64,000 bases of DNA from Trachythela sp. YZ-2020 (taxonomy: Eukaryota; Cnidaria; Anthozoa; Malacalcyonacea; Clavulariidae). The notes beneath the pieces are model-generated. The model ran no database searches, was not told where the DNA came from, and was given only the letters and a program-made list of their open reading frames with translations. Location: positions 2,542,001 through 2,606,000 of the forward strand of contig JADLSH010000279.1 in the NCBI GenBank assembly GCA_016169945.1, read 5' to 3'. Below, piece after piece: positions 55,601 through 64,000 of this stretch (position 1 is its first letter; each line of letters begins with the position of its first letter). A program made the translations under genes and the position numbers.

Positions 55601-58600
55601 AAAAATTATCGAAATACCTAATGATTATGGTGTAAAATAAAGAAGAATTGCTTGACTGCGGACTAGCAAACCAAAGGTCGCGTGTTCGATCACACTAAGA
55701 GTATCAATATCTAAAATTAGTGAAATATATTTATATCAAAAGGGTGAAAACCTTTTTTGCATGTAGCAACTTTCACAGTGTTTTAACGTGCGCAATTTTG
55801 ACTTGTGCAAACCGAAGGTTTAAGAGGCAAATATTTCGTCTGATGAATTCACCGTTTGTCCGGCTTCAACAAATGTGGACGGACGCGAGGTGCCACCATG
55901 CACTTAAAGATTTGTCGACAATTTTTAGAGCTTTCTTTCCGTGTTGTCAACACATTTTTTCTGACACTTTTACTATTTTAGAGTTTTTGTTGTAATCAGA
56001 ATCTTAAAATCAATAGCATGCACCATTTAATATTTGACTTACTAAGCGTCCTAGTTCCTTGTCGATCCATAATTTCTTTCACAGCAAAACAACTATCGTG
56101 AACTTTAAATATTTGTTCTCTCGCTTGACTAAAATGTATCTGCGTGTCCTTAGAGACCAACTCCTAAAAATATTATACGTTGGCTAAGCTTGAATGGTCA
56201 TGCAGAATTATAAAGCTGGACAAATGGCACCAAGTTATTTTCAGAAAAGCGGGGAGGGAGGGGAGGGGAGGTATTCCAGTATACAGATCGTGGCGGCGGA
56301 TTTAAGGCGATGTGACACGGGACGACTCTTCGCGACACCTCGCAATGCAAATCGTTACAGAACCAATTTTTTTTTATTAAACTTTGCCTGGATGTGCAAA
56401 CACATGTTTACAAGTTACATGTTCGCGATCGAGGCTACGAGCTATATTGCACTTTACACATGAGTCCTTAACACAGAGACTAACCCAGTCTAAATAAAGC
56501 CATAGTTTATTCAAGAAAGTGTTAGTAGATGGAATACTTGAACGGAAATTTCTATACATTTTTTAGACCTAGCCAGGAGCAGTTGTCGAAAAATGCAACT
56601 TAGGCCCTCTGGCAGGAATTGAATCTGTGGCCCTGCGATTCCGGTGCAGCGCTCTAACCAACTGAGCTACAGAGTCCAGTTGCTAATTTATTCAAGTCTA
56701 TTTTACAGTAGTTGCTTGGCTTCTGTATCAACTCTAAATGTAGCTATCACGCACCTTTGATCTGCTGGCTGCAGCACTTGTCATAAACTCATCTGGAATT
56801 CCTTTAAATTGATCTTTCAGTTTAGCTCCGATATCCTATATTCAATAAACAAACCTTAATCATTGCCAAAGCGTTATCAGAGATAAAAATCATTAAATTT
56901 TGGAATACTCAGTGTTGGGCTAATATGGAATCTTATTATATGGCTTTTCAAAATTCTCTATTCTGATTGGTTGACAAGCGGTCCGTAGAAACCCATATCC
57001 GGACCGTGGTCCGTATTTTCCGTAACTGGACCGGTGTCCCGGATGTCTTCTCAGATATTTCACCCTTGCAAACTTGTGTGTCATTAAAATTTACATGCAG
57101 ATAAAAAGTTTCAAACAACCAAATTGTTTTTGATTGAGCATGCATGCCTACCGTATATTGTTACCCAGTGAAACTGACGATAGCCGATTTAATTCGCGCG
57201 AAAAGCATATGCTCACCGACTCAGTTCAGCCATATAATAAACCGATTATTGACCTCGCTTGTTCGGTCCGTACTGTGAAATATCAGACCTCAGTTTTTGC
57301 ATGGACCTCGCTCCTTCGTCACTCGGCCCATACTAAAAAACATCGGTCTGATATTTCACAGTACATACCTCACGCTCGCTCGCTCAATAAGCCTTTAATC
57401 TGCAGTTATACTAATGTGACATTGTAAAGAACACCGAAAAATTCGTTAAATTCGTTATCTCGACCGAAATTCAAACTCGCATCTTCGCATCGAGCATTCG
57501 GGGATTGCAGGCGTGTGAATTAGCGAAAGATTAAGTCGGCAAAGTTTTGCCTAGCTGATCGAAAGGTCGGCAAATCGTTTGCCGACCTGAAACGAAAGCA
57601 GGTCGGCAAATTTAAGTTTTCAATGAAATGTGCCTGTAGTAATATTGCTGCCATTTACACTTATAAAGCAGAACAGAACTGAAATTTATTACACAATATG
57701 TTTAATTATTTTACCTTAACTACATCACGATCAAACTATCAAACATATTTCAACTTTTAAACTTTTTAATAAACGTACGATTTGCTACTGAAATGTCTTT
57801 AGTGGATTACGGATGATCATAAAATAAGTTTCATATTATACATTTTCTTTCCTTAAAGTTTAAATGTATATATAATGAATAAAAAAATAAGAAAATTCTC
57901 CATCATTTTCTTTTTACTCTAAATTCACATCACTCATCAGAAAAGTATAATCGAAGGTAGGCAACTTTTTGCCGTCCAGACATGACAATAGGTCGGCATT
58001 TGCCTATTGCCGACCTGAATTCAGAGGCCTGGGATTGGGAGGGAGTTTTTATCCAATGTGGTTAGAGTGACAGTCTAGAAAGCCGAGTTTGATTCGCGCT
58101 CGAGACAACAAATTTTTCGTTGCTCTCCATCCTTTTTATCTTGAAATCTTGACCCACGAAAAGCCTTTTCTACAAAACCTACCGAGCCTTTAGTCGTTAA
58201 AAACCAGACAAACATTTTATCGTCGTTCAGACCAGGATGTCGAGCGATTATATTGAGAAATCTTTTCAATGATCGTCTTCTTGATTCAATAAACTCTTTA
58301 CTTGCTGTAAGATAACACGCGGTGACAACATGAATATGGATATAGCCCTGTGTATATACACTACAGCTTTTGAGATAATATCAGACTAGTTTAGTTTAGT
58401 AGTTTAGTTTAACTTAGTTTAGTTTAACTTAATTTAGTTTATATTCGGTGGTTGACTGCATGTTGTGTAAAACTACCTGAAAAATACAATAAGAACTTCG
58501 ACGTTTCGAGCGAAGGCCCTTCGTCTGGAAGTTAGTAGGATAATAGTTTAGTTTAGTTTAACTTGGTTTAGTTCAATTCAGTTTATTTTAACTTAAAAAA

Positions 58601-61408
58601 CTAATTAATAATTCATGAGGAAAACACAAAGAAAAATCATGACCGCGTATCGTGGTTTTATATGTGATAAAAAATCCTCCTGATTTACATAAACTTTAGC
58701 TTCGATTTTCTCGGCAAAGACAACGTTATTTTTCAAAATTACTACGCAAACGAACTTACCAAATGGTGATCGTTTTTTAAGCTATTCAAAACACTCGCAG
58801 AACGTGTTTAATCAGATATAAAACACTCGGCTTCGCCTCGCGTTTTATATATGATAAAACACTTCTGCTCGTGTTTTAAATATTACTTATAGTTTAGTTT
58901 AATGTGTTTACCACTCTAAGGTAATCGGAAAACCGGAGTGCAGAATGGTTAGTTAGTTACTTTATGATTAAGGCCTAAAGGTTAGTTTAGTTACCCGACC
59001 GAAGTAAATCCTTGCAATGCCCTTGAAAAATTTAGGAAGTCCAAAAGACGTGGACCCCACAACCAAGGCTCTGTTCACACAGGACTGGATGAATTCAGAA
59101 CAGTACTCACATTTGACATAGCTAACTTAAAACTAATGACCCTTGTGTGTGTTAGTTCACGATTGAAATGTTCTTACACTCTCAGTGTTTTCAATAACTA
59201 TTGTAATAACAGGCTGAATTTCAAGAATATAGGCGTCTGTGCTCAAAATTATTGAAAACACTGTACTCTTCTCGTGAGTTAATGGTTGGTTGTATCTGTC
59301 TGATTAGAGATGCCTCTTTCAGCCGTAGCTTGACCGGATCTTTGCCTCTGGCGATTATGTCTATAGACATAGTTTTGTTGGTATTTCGGCAGACTTGGAA
59401 ATGTTTATCCACGAATGATGTGTTTGTATTCATGTGCTCAAATACTGTCAGCGCAATTTGTATTTATTTCAAACATAATACGTACCTCCTACAGCTTTCT
59501 TCGGAGGTAATTTTGGCACCATCCGATATGGAAAACGTCCCAGTAATAGATCAAAGAGAGCTTCGAAATCCTTGTAACGTCGATGGACCGTCGTTTTGTA
59601 TTTCTTTAAAAGATGATATTATATATATTTTTTATGAAATGTCAAATCTTACTAATCCTAGTGGTGGACATTTATTGGTGATGGGGGATAGACCACTTTC
59701 ATAATAGTGACGAATTTGAATATGCGCATTTTAATAAGCCTTTCTGGCCTCGTTTGTGTGTCTGTAATTCAAAAGAATATTTACTTTATAACGAGGCCAG
59801 ACAGGCTCATTTAGATGCACATATACAAGAATATTTAAAACGGTGGCCATTATGAAAGTGGTCTATTGACTACCTTCGATATCTTGACTACCTTCGAAGT
59901 CTCTGAAAGCACCAATCAAAGCCAAATTTCATTTGGACACTCGTTTAATTTTGGGGAAAAAACGCACACGATTGATAAAACTTATCTCTAGACGCACATC
60001 CCCCAATCCAATGTTGGCTCTCATTATGATGTACACATATGATTTCATTGATAAGAAATATCATTCAATATTGGGGACCATTCATTTTTTATTAGAGGGG
60101 GGGAATGGTGGAATTAGGGGGTGGGCCATCCAAAAAAAGATGGCCTGAAAAAGGTGGGCCACGCAAAAAATATTGGCAAAGGGGTGGGGGTGCATGCAAA
60201 AAATGATACACTATTTTGTTGTTCTGTTGAAAGTAATGTCAAAGAATGAATATAACGACGTCCAGCACCCTGCATCCACATTCTTCTCAACTGCCATCAG
60301 AAGTTATTGATTTAGGTCACGATCTGACATTATAGCTTTAGCGAACAGTTATTCCTAATTTAGTGGATAACATAGAAGAGTTGGAACCCATTACACATTC
60401 ACATTACTTCAAACTAACCTACTAAATATTATCCAAGAAATGCTTCAGCTTATATTTACAGGCAGACATTTCTAAATTTCCCTGGGGACTAAAGTATACC
60501 ACATTAAGATTCACAATTGACAGCAACGGCAATCGTCCGAGTCAAATTTTCTTCACAGCATTTTCGATTAACTTCTTCGCTTCATATTTTCTTTCTTATC
60601 TCAAAGGATCATCTTGCACTACAGATTTCTAATAGCAATTTCATTCTCTGTTCAAATTGCCTTTTAGCGTAAAATATTTCTTTGCCTGCCGTTTGTCGTT
60701 TGACGTATAAATGTGAATCTTTTAATGGTCCTATTATGTAACGGCTATCGTAGTATAAGCTCCGGATCCACAGCTCAGCGAATTGATTCAGATTAGCCTG
60801 GCTACCTCATTTCTTATCTACATCACTGGAACAGTTAACTAGTGCATAAAATATTGCCAAAAAGCAAAATCCAAGCATACCTGGCTATGCACGCTGTATT
60901 CATTGTGTTTGAGAATTATGCCTTTCTTCTCCGGGACAAGATCCACCGAGATAGTATCCATAGCAACCAGTTGATCATATCTAAGTCCGAGGATTGCGGG
61001 GTTTTTCTTTTTCTGTACTTGAACACTCGCTGCTTTCACATCTGTTATGTCGCCAAGGTCTGGCTTGGGAAGTTCTGTAACAAATAAATAACATAATACA
61101 CTGGCTTATTTCATTAACCAATCACAACGTCTAAATTTGTAAACAAACTTAATTTGTATCGAACATCGGAAACAAACTGAACTTTGGAACGAACTTTCCA
61201 AATTACAAACAAACTTTCGAAGTCAGTTTTAAAAAGCAAGCTGAAATCAAGAGAAAACCCCGATATTACAAGGTACTTGTTTTGAAAATCAGTCGAGTGA
61301 CGTGCATACCAACCCTGACAGGGCCCTGTTATATTTGTGTGTATTTTCTGTGTATTTTACTTGTAGGTATTTATTAACCCATCAACTGGCAGTACCCTAC
61401 CACTGACA

Positions 61409-61441
<33 letters not shown>

Positions 61442-63074
61442 ACTCTGGCATTAGACAGAGTAAAATACTAAAGCATAGCGCATCTGTGCACATTGCCAGC
61501 TAATGGGTTAATAAGAGACACTGGCAGATAGTCTTGTTAACCCATTAACTGGCAGTAATCTACCTAGGGATGGATTTACTGCCAAGGGGGTGCACACCCC
61601 TCCTAGCCTTGGCCAATGGGGGCGCAGGAGGAGTGCCAATTCCCATATCAAATCCAAATTTTGGATTTGACAGGGAATTTATCGAACAAAAATATAATAT
61701 TGGGCCATTGATGGGCCTTTTTGACCATCTAGGCAGTCTTATTTTTCAAAAAATTTCTGACAAGATAACCCCCTTGACCCTGTTGGGGGTCCTCAGTGGT
61801 GATTCACCCTTCCTCGGTTACCGACCACGCCCTGCTTAGCATCCCCCCTATCAAATCAAGCTGGATCCATCCCTGACTCTACCACTGACGAGTAAAAGCG
61901 CCTGGCATTAGACATCATCTATGGGTGAGACAGAGTAAAATACTAAAGTAGGGCCCTTCTGTGCTCATTGCAAGCCAATGGGTAAATGAAATACATACCC
62001 ATGCCAATATATCCTTCCAACAACTTCTCATTGACAGATTTTCCCTGTTGTGCAAGTGCAGTGAGAGCCAGTGCTTTGTATAGACCATCTCTACCAACTG
62101 ATCCTTCGTGACTTGGATCTGCACTTTCATATATCTAAACAGATATTGAATATGATATCAAGAGACATGAGACCAACAGCACTACACAATCTCATTTTAA
62201 TATATTCATTATACTATACTAAGATGCTAGATAACTACAGAAACTGTTTAACTGAACCTCCTGAAGCAGTTCCGATGATGAAAATAGCATTTTGTGAAAT
62301 AGACACAAATTTTGTGTTCCCGCCAAAATTGTGCAGGAGTTTAGCTAGCACTTGCCGGGCTAGCCTGCCTCGTGTGAAGCAAATCACAAAGTGGCCCAGC
62401 AAAGCGAGCCAGCTTGGTTTACTGGGCCAACTTGGCTCCTAAGAACAGCCCCTTTATAAAACACAAGAAAATGACAAAGTAGGGTCAGCATTGCAGCTTA
62501 ATGGGCTAACAAGAGACACAAGTGGATAATCTGGTTAGCCCATTATCACCCATTAACTTTCCCCTGAACAAGAAAAATTGTCTGGCTTTAGACAGAGTTC
62601 AATAACAAAGTAGATCACATAATTAGGGCACAATTAATCTACACGTGCCATCACAAATCCATAATATTTGCATTAGCCATACATGGGCATAAAAGGAATC
62701 AAATATTAAACCGACTTTATAATGCACATCACAAATGGGTGTATTCTGATTGAATCCAAATTTAATACAAAACGCAGCCCCCTTTGCACTCACCGTAGCG
62801 ACAGTGGCAATTGCTAAACCAGATTTTGTCAGGACCTTATGCAAGACATCCTTGTCGATTTTACTCGATCCGTCTGTACAGAGAATTTGATAAACCTCTC
62901 GATAAAATGCGGGAATTGTCCCTGTTAAAACAATAATAAAGCTATAAAAACACAGGAATGACGAGGATATAATAAAAGGAAGCTATATACTTGCTTATAT
63001 GCAAAAGAGTTGTTTATTTTGTGGAAATAAAACAGCAAAACAAAAGGTTGGAACTTACCATAGGTCATCGACAT
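49694..63074 (-). CDS. SNX8: Sorting nexin-8-like protein (EH-like, PX and BAR domains), complete
   Basis: Thirteen exons, from the start at the high coordinate: 63074-63059, 62921-62794, 62134-61999, 61074-60881, 59603-59486, 58304-58183, 56835-56755, 56163-56043, 55585-55546, 54246-54114, 52067-51999, 51231-50932, 49786-49694. All phases agree, giving 516 residues. Residues about 10-90 resemble an EH domain (YREVYQILCTDGSSKIDKDV, ALALTALAQQGKSV). Residues about 135-240 are the PX domain, with HRRYKDF, FPYRMVPKLPPKK and ESRRRSLKRFLNIIARHP. The C-terminal half is the BAR domain (NLKQGFKGLSVHFEK, LETRIVQQENEISNMETRNF), ending LTSVWQAM...PPASPV. SNX8 acts on early endosomes in cargo sorting, binding PI3P through PX. 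An overlapping upstream ORF and a minisatellite in the last intron are described separately. Confidence 0.88.
49852..50893 (-). repeat. 45-bp minisatellite (about 23 copies) in the last SNX8 intron
   Basis: The unit runs CAATGTTTCCTGGTTTG..CCACCTTCGGGAAACATGGCTAGGAAA and varies at only a few positions. At 45 bp it is 15 codons. The array is therefore open in several frames on both strands (for example GGQTRKHCFLAMFPE on -, CPPSGNMARKQCFLV on +). These frames follow from the repeat and are not independent genes. The intron spans 49787-50931 with donor GTAAGA and acceptor TTTCCAG. Confidence 0.9.
51679..51809. mobile_element. Short PIF/Harbinger-like MITE in SNX8 intron 11
   Basis: AGGCTAGTTCTCATATGTCGC-type end faces GCGACATATGAGAACCAGGC CT, with TAA on both sides (51676-51678, 51810-51812). 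A degenerate second repeat of GTCGGCGATG continues to about 51920. Confidence 0.8.
52500..52957 (-). mobile_element. SINE-like repeat, copy 2, with insertion
   Basis: Matches 43455-43762 on both sides of about 180 bp (52575-52757) of foreign sequence containing GAGCTTGGAATTC twice. Confidence 0.55.
53150..53965 (+). mobile_element. LINE 3' end with reverse-transcriptase C-terminus (SNX8 intron 10)
   Basis: A 143-codon frame at 53354-53785 reads LQNVQNAAARVIVGARKYDH, LKELHWLPIELRIVFKINLL, YGLRAFSIRAPRLWNDLPNF and FKSRLKTHLFKSYF, the classic end of CR1/L2-like LINE ORF2. Upstream (53150-53350) VIFDEIMSHRKHIQ..KIDNCNSL continues in another phase past a stop. The 3' end is followed by an (ATA)n tail near 53952-53967. 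It is truncated at 5' and opposite in strand to SNX8. Confidence 0.85.
55273..55489. repeat. ACGTTTCGAG-type palindrome, best copy (SNX8 intron 9)
   Basis: TTCGGCGGTGGAGTAGGATA to TATCCTGCTCCACCGCCGAA. The arms hold CTACCTGAAAAATACAATAA and GAACTTCGACGTTTCGAGCG with their reverse complements, around a loop of about 45 bp. Partial copies are at 17330-17395 and 58455-58545. Confidence 0.85.
56560..56700 (-). mobile_element. tRNA-derived SINE, minus-strand copy (SNX8 intron 6)
   Basis: On the minus strand: CTCTGTAGCTCAGTTGGTTA, then GCGCTGCACCGGAATCGCAG and a weak box B, then CCTGCCAGAGGGCCTAAGTT. It matches 45410-45540 closely. Confidence 0.78.
56940..58180. other. SNX8 intron 6, repeats without genes
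   Basis: Holds inverted GGTCCGTA/TACGGACC-type sequence near 56980-57030, TCTGATATTTCACAGTA arms (57276 and 57348), and GGTCGGCAAA/TTTGCCGACC palindromes at 57566-57606 and 57955-58020 that resemble a motif at 43384-43415. Confidence 0.5.
58395..58900. repeat. TAGTTTAGTTTA simple repeat, hairpin remnant and ACACGAG-type element
   Basis: TTTAGTTTAACTTAG runs occur at 58390-58440 and 58545-58590. Between them is half of the ACGTTTCGAG hairpin. 58600-58890 is the reverse complement of the 2.7-3.1-kb element. Confidence 0.72.
59221..59433 (-). mobile_element. GIY-YIG-like endonuclease C-terminal fragment of a retroelement
   Basis: The minus frame has KHFQVCRNTN and RLKEASLIRQIQPTINSREE. The H-F...KEA-LI-x-x-x-P-x-N pattern ends many GIY-YIG domains in Penelope-like and related elements. 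The catalytic GIY-YIG start is absent. It lies in SNX8 intron 5. Confidence 0.5.
59690..59875. repeat. Short inverted-repeat MITE in SNX8 intron 4
   Basis: TAGACCACTTTCATAAT faces ATTATGAAAGTGGTCTA over about 185 bp. AAAGAATATTTACTTTATAACGAGGCCAGA-like arms pair inside. Confidence 0.72.
61330..62615. repeat. ACAGAGTAAAATAC / TAACCCATTAACTGG repeats in SNX8 introns
   Basis: The motif set TAACCCATTAACTGGCAGTA, GTAAAATCGTCTGGC and TTAGACAGAGTAAAATAC recurs at 61370-61475, 61535-61990 and 62495-62615 in two adjacent introns around exon 3. Weaker matches lie near 8195-8250 and 10740-10775. Confidence 0.65.
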
Positions 63075-63087
63075 TTTGCACTTGCAT
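62861..63087 (-). promoter_or_regulatory. Upstream ATG overlapping the SNX8 start (uORF)
   Basis: An ATG at 63087-63085 lies 13 nt before the SNX8 start in another frame. After intron 1 is spliced (63059 joined to 62921) it reads 29 codons and stops at TAA 62863-62861, inside exon 2. If the 5' UTR includes it, it would compete with the main start. The transcript start is unknown. Confidence 0.5.
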
Positions 63088-63473
63088 GGGTTGTGCAAGG
63101 TGATATCCGATACACTTCAAAAAACCATCGCTCAAAAGTAGAAGGTCTTTGAAACAAAACATGCATTTCAAAATCAATAGGCAAAGATTTTTCAAAGAAA
63201 AAAAACTTTGTTTTTGCTCAAGCCTAGGTACAACCCCTGGTCACACCTCAACTAAAAGCCCTGGGAACAAGGTTGGCCAGGGTAGGGGGTGTGGCTAGTG
63301 GGTGTGACCTTCATTGCAGTACACACCAGCTCATTGATACACCATCGAATGGTGAGACCACATTGATCAGTGAGATCTTGGGTTGTCAAATAGATGGAAT
63401 TTTGTCTTATATCATTTGTCAAATAGGATTCACTTCTACACAAATTACAAAATCGTCAGGTCGCTTGGTGTTT

Positions 63474-63642
63474 AGATCTATACAGAATTGACAAAAGCAC
63501 CAAACTTTTCTCAGACTTTCATCTGGTTGCCATCTTGTAATATATAGCTTCCAAACAATTTCAAAATTTTGGGCTCCAATCAAAGGTCACCAGTTAAAGG
63601 TCTGAGAAAAGTGTCGTGCTTTTGCCCATTCTGTATAGATCT
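63474..63642. repeat. Inverted-repeat MITE upstream of SNX8
   Basis: AGATCTATACAGAATTGAC faces a CCATTCTGTATAGATCT end, with inner arms AAACTTTTCTCAGACTTT / AAAGGTCTGAGAAAAGTG. It lies about 400 bp 5' of the SNX8 start codon, possibly in promoter DNA. Confidence 0.8.
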
Positions 63643-64000
63643 CTCTATTTTTGCGCTACACAACCCGACGTACTAAAACGCAGTAAAAAAAAGTACACCA
63701 ATGTTCAGTCAAGATAAGTAATATACATTCAAAAATCAAAATATCGGTTACATTACTGCGTTTTAAAAACAAACTATTTCATGTTCTTTGAAGAAGTCGT
63801 ATCATATCAAATATTCTATTTAACCTTTTTGTCAGCCTAATCCAACAATTTCAAAGCAAAGGTATAAACGCTTGTAAACATATGTATGCTTTAAATTCCA
63901 ATCAGTCATCGCATTTTTAAAAATACAACTCACTTTATGTTATCAATCTGTGTTTTTCATGCAATTGTAGAAACTTTACCACCTAAGCTTAAAAACTTCT

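Overview
The window is a repeat-rich animal nuclear genome segment. Its genes have many short exons, canonical GT/AG introns and animal-specific families: PLAC8, PAN plus fibrinogen C-terminal, a G-protein gamma subunit, an extended PHD (ePHD) protein, MFSD6-like and SNX8-like. There are no bacterial operons, rRNA or CRISPR arrays. A cnidarian is the best guess, because PAN/fibrinogen-domain proteins, clustered PLAC8 genes and dense palindromic MITEs are common there. That is inference and needs a homology search. I assembled the gene models by hand from splice sites and reading-frame phase.

Layout. 1-6.2 kb is repeats: a 78-bp-arm palindrome and a LINE broken by a MITE. 6.3-17.1 kb holds three tandem PLAC8 genes on the + strand, each with three coding exons and the same intron phases (1, then 0). 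20.0 kb has a broken PAN-domain exon on +. 21.0-24.9 kb has an intact four-exon PAN/EGF-like/fibrinogen gene on -. 27.0-31.4 kb has a two-exon G-gamma gene on +. 35.8-43.9 kb has a large ePHD protein gene on -, whose last exon(s) I could not find. 46.2-47.7 kb has an intronless MFSD6-like transporter on +. 49.7-63.1 kb has a complete 13-exon SNX8-like gene on - (516 residues).

The genes do not form one pathway. Themes are membrane and surface biology (PLAC8, PAN-fibrinogen, MFSD6-like), signalling (G gamma), endosomal sorting (SNX8) and chromatin (ePHD). G gamma and the ePHD gene converge, MFSD6-like and SNX8 converge, and the ePHD gene and MFSD6-like diverge.

Much of the non-coding DNA is mobile-element debris. 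I see hAT-like MITEs with 8-bp target duplications, PIF/Harbinger-like MITEs with TTA/TAA duplications, LINE fragments, tRNA-derived SINEs, minisatellites and internally repetitive hairpin elements. The most notable structures are the tandem splice-donor array in PLAC8 gene 1, the 45-bp minisatellite in the last SNX8 intron that is open on both strands, and a MITE-in-MITE insertion whose empty-site version is also present in this window.
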